From the IMG/VR virus record IMGVR_UViG_3300042448_002205, positions 1 to 32,932 of that record: 32,932 nt of DNA; one strand, written 5' to 3'. Every line of letters begins with the position of its first letter. Within the stretch, counting starts at the first letter, position 1. Both the position numbers and the translations under genes were made by a program. The DNA comes from a virus. The notes beneath the pieces are model-generated. The model was not told where the DNA came from. It did no database searches and worked only from the letters and a program-made list of their open reading frames with translations. Below, in pieces: positions 23,575 to 28,854 of the stretch.

Positions 23575-23742
23575 TCACACGGTCTTCAAAAAGCGTTCGA
23601 TGAGGGACCTGACGAGGTCCGAACGGGTGGCGAAGTCGCTGGACTTGGCACGGGCCGTCAGTTTCTTGAACGTGCTGGATGGCATGCGGACGGTGAGCAT
23701 TGCCTCGTTGTTGGTGCGGATTGCGGTAATCTTGGTTTTCAT
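23575..23742 (-). CDS. Ribbon-helix-helix DNA-binding protein, 55 aa
   Basis: A 55-aa gene between the helicase-loader and ERF genes. The sequence shows the Arc/CopG-type layout: a short strand EAMLTVRMPS at about 13-22, helix A (TFKKLTARAKSS), a turn, and helix B (TRSDLVRSLIERFLKTV). Such proteins bind DNA as dimers through the paired strands and are usually repressors. It has a promoter immediately upstream and the ERF promoter immediately downstream, so autoregulation and control of ERF are plausible. The stop (TGA) is followed 8 nt later by the ERF -35. Regulation is inference. Confidence 0.75.
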   Translation of the reverse strand: MKTKITAIRTNNEAMLTVRMPSSTFKKLTARAKSSDFATRSDLVRSLIERFLKTV

Positions 23743-23755
23743 GGGTGGAAGTCGG

Positions 23756-23783
23756 GTTATGGGAAAATGGTAATACGGGTCAA
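23756..23783 (-). promoter_or_regulatory. Promoter of the ribbon-helix-helix gene
   Basis: On the minus strand TTGACC (23783-23778), a 16-base spacer and CATAAC (23761-23756). The ATG is at 23742, 13 bases after the -10, giving a leader of about 7 nt. It lies directly downstream of a strong hairpin that closes the preceding transcript. Confidence 0.55.
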
Positions 23784-23796
23784 GAGGAAAGAGGAA

Positions 23797-23824
23797 GGGC
23801 GGGTCAGATTTCTCCGACCCACCC
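23797..23824 (-). terminator. Hairpin terminator after the helicase-loader operon
   Basis: A 12-pair stem with one mismatch (gggcgggtcaga / tccgacccaccc on the plus strand) and a four-base loop. On the minus strand it is followed by the pyrimidine-rich ttcctctttcctctt. It lies in the 135-nt gap 23743-23877, which otherwise holds a second -35-like TTGACA (23888-23883) with no clear -10 and no gene. Confidence 0.6.
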
Positions 23825-23877
23825 CTGTGGAGTCACACAACCACGAATGACAACAGGTGCATATTCATTGGGCCTAA

Positions 23878-24555
23878 TCAGTTGTCAAGCCCAATTCCGA
23901 CAGCCTTATAATAATCTCTCAGGCGTCGGATGATGGCGGCTCCAGTCTCCTTGTCCTTGCCATCGAAGCGGTCAAGGAAGGCGGAGCCGTTGAAGTTCGT
24001 GCTGATGATGGTCGGGTTGCGGGACGTGCTACGCTCGTCGATGATGGCGAACAGGTCGGAGGCCATGCGGTTCGTCAGACGCTCCTTGCCTAGGTCGTCA
24101 AGGACCAGCAGACCGCAGGAGATGAGTTTGTCGATTTCCTTGTTGTGGGTCTTCGTGTCGAACCCAGCCTCGATGATGCCTTCGAGTTTACGCATCGTCA
24201 GGAAGGTATAGTTCAGTTGCTTGTCACGCTTGGCGTGCTCCTCCCACATACGCCTGACGACCTCCCAGATGCCTCTGGTCTTGCCGACGCCAGTCGTGCC
24301 GTGGTACAGCAGTCCGCTGACGTCGCCCTGAGGACGCCAGTCCAAGGACGCCTGAATCTTCGGGTGCAGGAGTTCGACCTTGGTGTCAAGGAACACGCTC
24401 GGCATCGACGGCGGGGCCTTGCTGTCCGTCAGGCCCTCGCTGGCTACCCGCTCCTTGTCAAGATGCTCACGGCAATGATGCCAGCGAACCAGCGTCCTGT
24501 CCTGTCTGGCGAACAGGGCTCCACGTTTCCCACAATGGCATGCGATATCGCTCAT
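23878..24555 (-). CDS. DnaC-like AAA+ helicase loader, 225 aa
   Basis: The N-terminus has Cys/His pairs (CHCGKRGALF, then HHCREHL) that could bind zinc. The AAA+ core shows Walker A HGTTGVGKT at about 83-91, Walker B GLLVLDDLGKE at about 144-154, a sensor-1 segment PTIISTNFNG and an arginine-rich end (AAIIRRLRDYYK). This is the DnaC/IstB type that loads a replicative helicase onto melted origin DNA. The helicase itself is not in the window, so a host or distant phage enzyme would be loaded. The ATG is one base after the stop of the initiator gene, as expected for co-expressed initiator and loader. Confidence 0.85.
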   Translation of the reverse strand: MSDIACHCGKRGALFARQDRTLVRWHHCREHLDKERVASEGLTDSKAPPSMPSVFLDTKVELLHPKIQASLDWRPQGDVSGLLYHGTTGVGKTRGIWEVVRRMWEEHAKRDKQLNYTFLTMRKLEGIIEAGFDTKTHNKEIDKLISCGLLVLDDLGKERLTNRMASDLFAIIDERSTSRNPTIISTNFNGSAFLDRFDGKDKETGAAIIRRLRDYYKAVGIGLDN

Positions 24556-24556
24556 G

Positions 24557-25210
24557 TCAGAATCCTTGATTGTGGTCGTTGGCTGTCAAGGGCTTTGTGT
24601 TGGCGTTCGACCTGTTGGGTTCGAACAGGCCCTGCCAGCCCTGCTTGATGGACTGCTCGATAGCGGTGATGGACTTGCTCTCGCCCCACGTGGCAAAGTC
24701 CTTGCATTGGGCCTGTACGCTGGCGTCAGTCAGTTTGCGTCGGATTTGCTTACGGTAGGCAACCCAAGACTTCCAAGCCTCCAGAAATGCCTGAGAACCA
24801 AAAGGAAGACGCACAATCCAAGCCTGTTCCTGTGTTGTATCTTTATCTTCTTTTTTATCTACTTTACTATATGGGTGCATTTTTTTGCACCCCTCCCCCG
24901 TATTTTTTTGCACCCCCCCCCGCAGATTTTTGCACCCCTTGAGGGCGATGCCTTCCACGGTGCGGATGATGCGTTTTCCGTTGACCTCTTCCCTGACGAT
25001 GAGGCCAGCGTCTTCGAGTTGCTTCAGCAGGACCTGAATGGACCGCTCATTCTGGTTCAGGTGGGCTTGGAGGTAGGCGTTGGAGGCATAGCACCCATCC
25101 TCACCGTCCAGACCCGCCACTACCCCGTAGAGCAGTTTAGCGGTGTTGGACAGTTCGGACTGGAAGACCTGAGCGGGAATCCAGACTCCCGTGAACTTCG
25201 GGCGGTCCAT
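24557..25210 (-). CDS. Replication initiator, winged-helix / DnaD-like, 217 aa
   Basis: Residues 1-85 form a winged-helix DNA-binding domain (FTGVWIPAQVFQSELSNTAK, then ASNAYLQAHLNQNERSIQVL, LKQLEDAGLIVREEVNGKRI). A basic linker of about residues 86-120 carries repeated GCK motifs (GCKNLRG, GEGCKKMHPYSK). The C-terminal part (WKSWVAYRKQIRRKLTDASV, then WGESKSITAIEQSIKQGWQG) is the DnaD-like helix region with its final 'AIExSIxxGWxGLFEP' element. Such proteins bind the origin and recruit the loader encoded next door, as lambda O does with P. The repeated GCK codons coincide with the iteron cluster, i.e. the origin appears to be inside this gene. Confidence 0.85.
   Translation of the reverse strand: MDRPKFTGVWIPAQVFQSELSNTAKLLYGVVAGLDGEDGCYASNAYLQAHLNQNERSIQVLLKQLEDAGLIVREEVNGKRIIRTVEGIALKGCKNLRGGVQKNTGEGCKKMHPYSKVDKKEDKDTTQEQAWIVRLPFGSQAFLEAWKSWVAYRKQIRRKLTDASVQAQCKDFATWGESKSITAIEQSIKQGWQGLFEPNRSNANTKPLTANDHNQGF
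24834..24938. other. Putative origin of replication: iterons plus AT-rich tract inside the initiator gene
   Basis: Three perfect copies of TTTTTGCACCCC at 24882-24893, 24905-24916 and 24927-24938 are spaced 23 and 22 bases apart, about two helical turns each. A fourth, inverted partial copy GGGTGCATTTTT begins at 24873. A tract of about 37 bases that is almost pure A/T or pyrimidine adjoins them at 24836-24872 and would suit initial melting. The arrangement copies the lambda origin, which lies inside gene O. A nine-C run (24913-24921) and T7 runs within it are prone to slippage. Confidence 0.65.
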
Positions 25211-25211
25211 G

Positions 25212-26012
25212 TTAGACTTCGACGGTGACGGTGTTCGTGCTGTAGCAGGGCCAGACGTCGCCAGTCGAGCACACGTCGAACTTGTTCATCAGGGCGTCCC
25301 ACTCGTTGCGAGCCCTGTCGAGCGTGATATCTCCGATGCGATAAACGGCTACTGCGAACGGCGGTTCCTTCTCCACGAAGATGAACTCGAACGCCTGAAG
25401 TTTACGCTGGAAGCACTCTTCGAACAACTTCTCATAATGCACGTTCTGGAAGTCATAACCATAGTTGCGAATCGACTTCCTGACGCCTTCGACGCTGGCG
25501 TCTTCGCACGACTTCAGGTCCCCGATGATTCCGTTGCCGACGTCCACCAAGTCCATGCGACCTTTGCATGCGACGTTCTTCAGTTTCGTGAACAGGCTGA
25601 GTTCCTTGTACGCACAGCCCTCGATGATGGAACGGGCCTTCGGGTGCATCATGATGGAGTCCAGCATGCCGACCAACTGGGCGTGCTCTTCGGCGGTCAC
25701 GACGGTCTTGCCTACGGACTTGGCCTTGAACTCGTCACGGATGGCCTTGCCAGCGGTAGTGCGAGCGTCGTACTCAGGCGAGACGACCACGCCGTCGAGT
25801 TCAGGCGTCAGGACCATGCTGTGCAGGGCGGTCCCGAAGTTCAGGGCCTTGGTGTCCTTGTGAGGCTGGCTGAGGCTGGCCTTGTAGTGGGCTGGCGTCC
25901 GTCGGAACTCCTTGAGCATCGAGTTGCTCAGACCTTCGGCGGAACGGTATTCAGGGTCTGGCATGCCAGCGAAAGCCTTGCCAGTAGTATTGTCAGGATT
26001 GATGTGCTTCAT
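25212..26012 (-). CDS. RecE / exonuclease VIII-like PD-(D/E)XK nuclease, 266 aa
   Basis: The N-terminus carries the family's opening motif (GLSNSMLKEFRRTPAHYKAS, then LNFGTALHSMVLTP). The catalytic core follows: YKELSLF with an early Glu at about 149, GRMDLVDVGNGIIGDLKSC giving D...D-x-K at about 164-180, and YGYDFQNVHYEKLFEECFQ, the Q/Y-rich segment of the family. It should degrade one strand of duplex ends to expose single strands for ERF. Length fits the C-terminal nuclease domain of RecE. The stop is followed after one base by the initiator ATG. The promoter lies upstream, with its -35 on the endonuclease VII stop codon. Confidence 0.82.
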   Translation of the reverse strand: MKHINPDNTTGKAFAGMPDPEYRSAEGLSNSMLKEFRRTPAHYKASLSQPHKDTKALNFGTALHSMVLTPELDGVVVSPEYDARTTAGKAIRDEFKAKSVGKTVVTAEEHAQLVGMLDSIMMHPKARSIIEGCAYKELSLFTKLKNVACKGRMDLVDVGNGIIGDLKSCEDASVEGVRKSIRNYGYDFQNVHYEKLFEECFQRKLQAFEFIFVEKEPPFAVAVYRIGDITLDRARNEWDALMNKFDVCSTGDVWPCYSTNTVTVEV

Positions 26013-26030
26013 GTTGGTGAGGGACGCCCA

Positions 26031-26057
26031 CGATTACAGGCGTATCACAACTGTCAA
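26031..26057 (-). promoter_or_regulatory. Promoter of the nuclease-initiator-loader operon
   Basis: On the minus strand TTGACA (26057-26052) overlaps the TGA stop of the endonuclease VII gene. TAATCG (26036-26031) after a 15-base spacer is the best -10 candidate. The ATG of the nuclease is 18 bases beyond it. Confidence 0.45.
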
Positions 26058-26425
26058 CCCTTATTTTTGGCCCGTCGCTTTCTAGCCCGTGCGTTCTTCG
26101 CCAACCTCTTCTCGTCGGTGGTTCTGTGCGTCGGGTGCAGGATGGGCATAGGGCTGTCGGCGTGCTTCTTCCAGTAGTTCAGGATATGCGTCACGTATTC
26201 GGATTTCCCCAACGCACGTCGGCCCCGCCTGACGAGGTTGTGAATCTTTCCCTCGATGCCGTTGCAGTTCCCGCACAGCACGCCCCTGACGTTGCCGTCG
26301 GTATGGTCGTGGTCTAGGCACGGGTTCGAATCCCTGAGAGGGCCGTGGCACAACGGGCACACGTCGCCCTGCTCAGAAATCAGTCTCTCACGAAGGGCAG
26401 GAATATCCTTAGTCTTTATACGCAT
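26054..26425 (-). CDS. Recombination endonuclease VII (HNH/ββα-metal), 123 aa
   Basis: The chosen ATG is 26425; upstream in-frame sequence lies in the next gene. Residues about 20-70 show the family pattern: GDVCPLCHGPL (zinc knuckle), CLDHDHTDGNVRGVLCGNCN (catalytic DHDH plus second CxxC) and GIEGKIHNL. T4 endonuclease VII cleaves Holliday junctions and branched DNA; short phage relatives resolve recombination or replication intermediates or act at packaging. The C-terminus is very basic (KRLAKNARARKRRAKNKG), suiting DNA binding. The position beside the RecE-type and ERF genes fits this role. The gene overlaps the upstream membrane gene by 17 nt. Confidence 0.85.
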   Translation of the reverse strand: MRIKTKDIPALRERLISEQGDVCPLCHGPLRDSNPCLDHDHTDGNVRGVLCGNCNGIEGKIHNLVRRGRRALGKSEYVTHILNYWKKHADSPMPILHPTHRTTDEKRLAKNARARKRRAKNKG

Positions 26426-26567
26426 TCCGTAACCTAATACGCTCTTTACGCTGGCTGTCCAGCACCTCGTCGCCGTGCCCCAGCAAGAGGCGTATAAAGA
26501 CGATTGCATAGACCAGCAGATAGAACCCAGCAAGGCACAGGCCAGCGACGTACAGGAACGGAATCAT
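26409..26567 (-). CDS. Small single-span membrane protein, 52 aa
   Basis: One long hydrophobic segment (MIPFLYVAGLCLAGFYLLVY, then AIVFIRLLL) is followed by a charged cytoplasmic tail (DEVLDSQRKERIRLRNAYKD). The ATG at 26567 is preferred because a perfect -35 (TTGACA, 26606-26601) would place transcript initiation at about 26571; ATGs at 26594 and 26588 give N-terminal extensions of nine and seven residues and would be upstream of the transcript. It is the first gene of the leftward block, divergent from the early genes. Function unknown; small phage membrane proteins of this type often act in host takeover or superinfection exclusion. Confidence 0.6.
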   Translation of the reverse strand: MIPFLYVAGLCLAGFYLLVYAIVFIRLLLGHGDEVLDSQRKERIRLRNAYKD

Positions 26568-26577
26568 GAGGGCGGTG

Positions 26578-26606
26578 GGAAATGCCATTTGCATTCCTGC
26601 TGTCAA
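26578..26606 (-). promoter_or_regulatory. Promoter of the leftward block
   Basis: On the minus strand TTGACA (26606-26601) followed after 17 bases by ATTTCC (26583-26578), a weak -10. The downstream ATG at 26567 is 10 bases away, giving a leader of a few nt, as at other promoters here. Confidence 0.45.
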
Positions 26607-26618
26607 TCCTTTAGTTAT
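26589..26618 (+). promoter_or_regulatory. Possible promoter of the rightward early block
   Basis: TTGCAT (26589-26594), an 18-base spacer and AGTTAT (26613-26618), with the ATG at 26624 only 5 bases on. TTGCAT is also the -35 of the last array unit. It faces the leftward promoter across an intergenic space of under 60 bases. Confidence 0.35.
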
Positions 26619-26623
26619 GAAAA

Positions 26624-27094
26624 ATGGAATACGAATCTAAACCCGATAGGCTGTCCACGAACCCGTCCGTGCAATGCAACGGCAAGAACATCCCGAAGGA
26701 GAAGCGGAAGAAGGTGCTTGACCTCCTGCACGACGGCGTCGGCACGAACGAGGTGGCTCGTCAGGCCGAAGTCTCAAAGCAGTCCGTGATAGCCATACGT
26801 AAGGACGAGGAGGACGCAGGGAAGTTCAACCTAGGCACGTGGAAGAAGAACACGGCGTCCCTGCTCTCGCAGATAGTCTCGAAGGGTAGCAACAGGCTCC
26901 TGACGGAGATAGAGAACATCCCCGCTGGGCAACTGCCGATAGCGATTGCAATCATGACCGACAAGGTGCTGGCCCTACAGGACGCCCCGACCACGGTGGT
27001 AGAACATCGTTTACGGGTATCCCACGAAGACATAAACATGATGCTGAAGGGCGAGAAGGCCCCGATTATTATAGACGTTGAAGAAAAGAAATGA
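26624..27094 (+). CDS. HTH protein resembling small-terminase-type adapters, 156 aa
   Basis: The first rightward gene, preceded by an A-rich leader (gttatgaaaaATG) without a Shine-Dalgarno. Residues about 25-60 are a helix-turn-helix (KRKKVLDLLHDGVGTNEVAR, then QAEVSKQSVIAIRKDEED). The rest has the pattern SNRLLTEIENIPAGQLPIAI, then AIMTDKVLALQDAPTTVVEH and RLRVS, which recalls phage proteins with an HTH, an 'AIxxDKxLxLxGxPTxxxEHR' helix pair and a beta tail, often annotated as terminase small subunit-like. The distance from any large terminase in this window makes a regulator equally likely. The stop overlaps the next start (ATGA). Confidence 0.65.
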   Translation: MEYESKPDRLSTNPSVQCNGKNIPKEKRKKVLDLLHDGVGTNEVARQAEVSKQSVIAIRKDEEDAGKFNLGTWKKNTASLLSQIVSKGSNRLLTEIENIPAGQLPIAIAIMTDKVLALQDAPTTVVEHRLRVSHEDINMMLKGEKAPIIIDVEEKK

Positions 27095-27360
27095 CGCATA
27101 CGCACAACCTCAATAACTTCAGGCTCAGGCACGACGGCAGGGAGTACGTCTTATATGCAAAAGTTCATTACACCGTCGAGAAGGACGAAGGAGGAGACGA
27201 AGCCGTCTTCGAGTCAGCCGTCGTCGAGGAGGCAATCGGTCAATCTGGCATCATCAGGGAACGCAAGTTCCTCGACTCGCTGGAGATGCCCCTGCTGGGC
27301 GTGCTGAATAACGACGTGCATATAGCCCGTTCGGTTGCCCTCAGGTCCAAAAAGTCTTGA
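27091..27360 (+). CDS. Small hypothetical protein, 89 aa
   Basis: Coupled to the HTH gene by ATGA. The product is soluble with a beta-rich centre (RHDGREYVLYAKVHYTVEKD, then EAVFESAVVEEAIGQSG) and ends ARSVALRSKKS. No family is recognised. Its TGA stop is embedded in TTGACG (27357-27362), the probable -35 of the following gene, so the end of this gene doubles as promoter sequence. Confidence 0.65.
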   Translation: MTHTHNLNNFRLRHDGREYVLYAKVHYTVEKDEGGDEAVFESAVVEEAIGQSGIIRERKFLDSLEMPLLGVLNNDVHIARSVALRSKKS

Positions 27361-27394
27361 CGTCAGGGTGGGCCGTGATACGCCTGACGGTCCT

Positions 27395-27622
27395 ATGTCC
27401 AACAACCAACTGACGCCCGAAAACAAATACTTCTATGCCCTCTATAGCAGGGCCTACCAGCGTATGCAGTACTGGCAGGACCAGATGCACAAGAGAGAAG
27501 GCGGTTCCCCCGCATGGCAGATTGCCTCGACCTACAGGGCCCATTATGCGGACCTATGCCTATGGCTGGACTCGAACTCGCCTTCGAACATCGGCTTCAA
27601 GTTCCATGCAAAAAAGGGTTGA
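27395..27622 (+). CDS. Small aromatic-rich hypothetical protein, 75 aa
   Basis: The ATG at 27395 lies 33 nt beyond the -35 TTGACG; an upstream in-frame opening would overlap the previous gene and is rejected. The product is rich in Tyr, Trp and Gln (ENKYFYALYSRAYQRMQYWQ, then DQMHKREGGSPAWQIA), predicted mostly helical. No family is recognised. The TGA stop is again part of a TTGACG -35 box (27619-27624). Confidence 0.6.
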   Translation: MSNNQLTPENKYFYALYSRAYQRMQYWQDQMHKREGGSPAWQIASTYRAHYADLCLWLDSNSPSNIGFKFHAKKG

Positions 27623-27671
27623 CGTTGTCCTCCCCCAGCATTCTCCTATCTCTCCTCCCCCTAACAACCAC

Positions 27672-27881
27672 ATGAGAAAATCCAAACAAGACCGTATCGA
27701 AGCGAACAAGAAACAGGCCGAAGCGTCCGCCCAGCGTCTCGCCCGCCGTAAGGAACGGGAAGAGTACGTGAAGCAGAAAGCGAACGGCACGCTCCCGCCC
27801 CTGCCTGAGTTCATCTACATCCCGATGCCCGACGTCGGCGGACTCCAGATGGACGGCGAGACGCCCGTAAACAACGCTTGA
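27672..27881 (+). CDS. Small basic coiled protein, 69 aa
   Basis: The ATG is preceded by ctaacaaccac, a leader motif shared with other right-hand genes. The first 35 residues are a strongly basic helix (MRKSKQDRIEANKKQAEASA, then QRLARRKEREEYVKQKANG); the C-terminus is Pro-rich (LPPLPEFIYIPMPDVGG). Such proteins may bind nucleic acid or host proteins. No family is recognised. The leader region 27623-27671 is pyrimidine-rich (cctcccccagc, then ctctcctccccc). The stop forms part of TTGACA (27878-27883). Confidence 0.6.
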   Translation: MRKSKQDRIEANKKQAEASAQRLARRKEREEYVKQKANGTLPPLPEFIYIPMPDVGGLQMDGETPVNNA

Positions 27882-27923
27882 CACGTGCCCACACCGTATT
27901 ACAACCCAATTCCCTCCACAACC

Positions 27924-28163
27924 ATGCGTATCCCCGAAACCTATACCGAAGAACGTAAACAGAAGGCCCACGATGCCGTAATGAAGCATTGCACGCCCGA
28001 CGGCATCATGGCCCTTAATTGGGACAAATGCCGCCCGTCGGACCAGTTCCGCCGTGCCGATATCCTGCACGCCGAAGTCTTGTCCCTAGCGGCCCGTCTC
28101 GAACAGGCACATCAGGCAGTCGGCAAACTCGCCGACAGTCTCCACCAGATTTCCAACTCCTAA
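27924..28163 (+). CDS. Small helical hypothetical protein, 79 aa
   Basis: The ATG at 27924 follows ctccacaacc; an in-frame GTG at 27885 is possible but lies inside the presumed promoter. The product is charged and helical, beginning MRIPETYTEERKQKAHDAVM, with Cys at two positions and a leucine/alanine-rich helix (ADILHAEVLSLAARLEQAHQ). No family is recognised. It is probably one of the small early host-interaction genes. Confidence 0.6.
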   Translation: MRIPETYTEERKQKAHDAVMKHCTPDGIMALNWDKCRPSDQFRRADILHAEVLSLAARLEQAHQAVGKLADSLHQISNS

Positions 28164-28177
28164 TCTCCCTAAAACAT

Positions 28178-28510
28178 ATGAAGTTCCCCGACAAATATCA
28201 GGTCATCATGATGCACAAGAGTTCTTATAGCGACAGCCTTGTCATAAGGTTCCAGTTGTGCGAAACCGCAACCGAAGCGTTGCGGACCGCAAAAATCGAA
28301 CGCTTGGAACATGAGAAGACGTTCGACGCCGACAAGCGTCCTCTCCTCACGATTCAGTTCACGGAGATTTGCGTCTACCCTTCGATTCATTCGGTCCGTG
28401 TTTATGCGAAGAGTGAGTTCGATATGGCAATACTTGCGAAGCAGGAGTTCGCCGAAACGGTGCAACCCCTGTTGCCCACTCCCGAAGAAGCAAAGGAGGC
28501 TCAGAAATGA
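28178..28510 (+). CDS. Hypothetical protein, 110 aa
   Basis: The ATG at 28178 is chosen; it follows the A-rich leader ccctaaaacat and lies 14 nt after the previous stop, whereas a longer opening overlaps that gene. The product looks like a small alpha/beta protein (KYQVIMMHKSSYSDSLVIRF, then KRPLLTIQFTEICVYPSIHS, VRVYAKSEFDMAILAKQEFA). No motif is recognised. The stop is coupled to the next start (ATGA). Confidence 0.65.
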   Translation: MKFPDKYQVIMMHKSSYSDSLVIRFQLCETATEALRTAKIERLEHEKTFDADKRPLLTIQFTEICVYPSIHSVRVYAKSEFDMAILAKQEFAETVQPLLPTPEEAKEAQK

Positions 28511-28806
28511 GCCTCCCTTTTTTCGTCTTCCGTCGTCTCTCCGTACCCTTCGAAGGGAGTACGGAATACACCGTCAGCGGGTCAGCCTGTTACGTCGTCG
28601 AGTCTTCGCACTTCGGGAAGGAAGCAACTTTCGTCTCCGTTCTCCTGACGGACGCCGAACGCAAGGGGGAAACCGTCGGGCCTGACGGCCCCCTGAATGG
28701 CTTGACCCCTGACGGCTGGGAGCGTCTCGCCGACGCCGTGGTCGAGCGGTTGAACCGAGACGCCCCCATTCGGGAGGAACTGGCAAAAGATTGGAAAGAC
28801 TATTGA
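28507..28806 (+). CDS. Hypothetical protein, 99 aa
   Basis: Coupled upstream by ATGA. The N-terminal half is beta-rich (SLPFFVFRRLSVPFEGSTEY, then SACYVVESSHFGKEATFVSV); the C-terminal half is a charged helix (PDGWERLADAVVERLNRDAP). No family is recognised. The TGA at its end lies within TTGACA (28803-28808), the -35 of the 407-aa gene. Confidence 0.65.
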   Translation: MSLPFFVFRRLSVPFEGSTEYTVSGSACYVVESSHFGKEATFVSVLLTDAERKGETVGPDGPLNGLTPDGWERLADAVVERLNRDAPIREELAKDWKDY

Positions 28807-28831
28807 CAGCCCTCCCAGTCCTTCCGATTTT
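28803..28831 (+). promoter_or_regulatory. Promoter of the 407-aa gene
   Basis: TTGACA (28803-28808), a 17-base spacer and GATTTT (28826-28831). The -35 contains the stop codon of the previous gene. The leader then runs about 20 nt to the ATG and ends in gcacaaccac. A short hairpin tcctt/aagga (28819-28835) overlaps the -10. Confidence 0.5.
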
Positions 28832-28854
28832 AAGGACGCACATCGCACAACCAC

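Noticed and set aside
24873-24893. GGGTGCA/TGCACCC hairpin as a terminator
   Set aside because: It lies in the middle of the initiator gene, the T-run is in the loop rather than after the stem, and it is part of an in-phase repeat series better explained as an origin.
25191-26177. Plus-strand open frame of 328 codons opposite the RecE-like nuclease
   Set aside because: The minus strand encodes a clear nuclease with catalytic motifs, and the plus frame crosses three coupled minus-strand genes.
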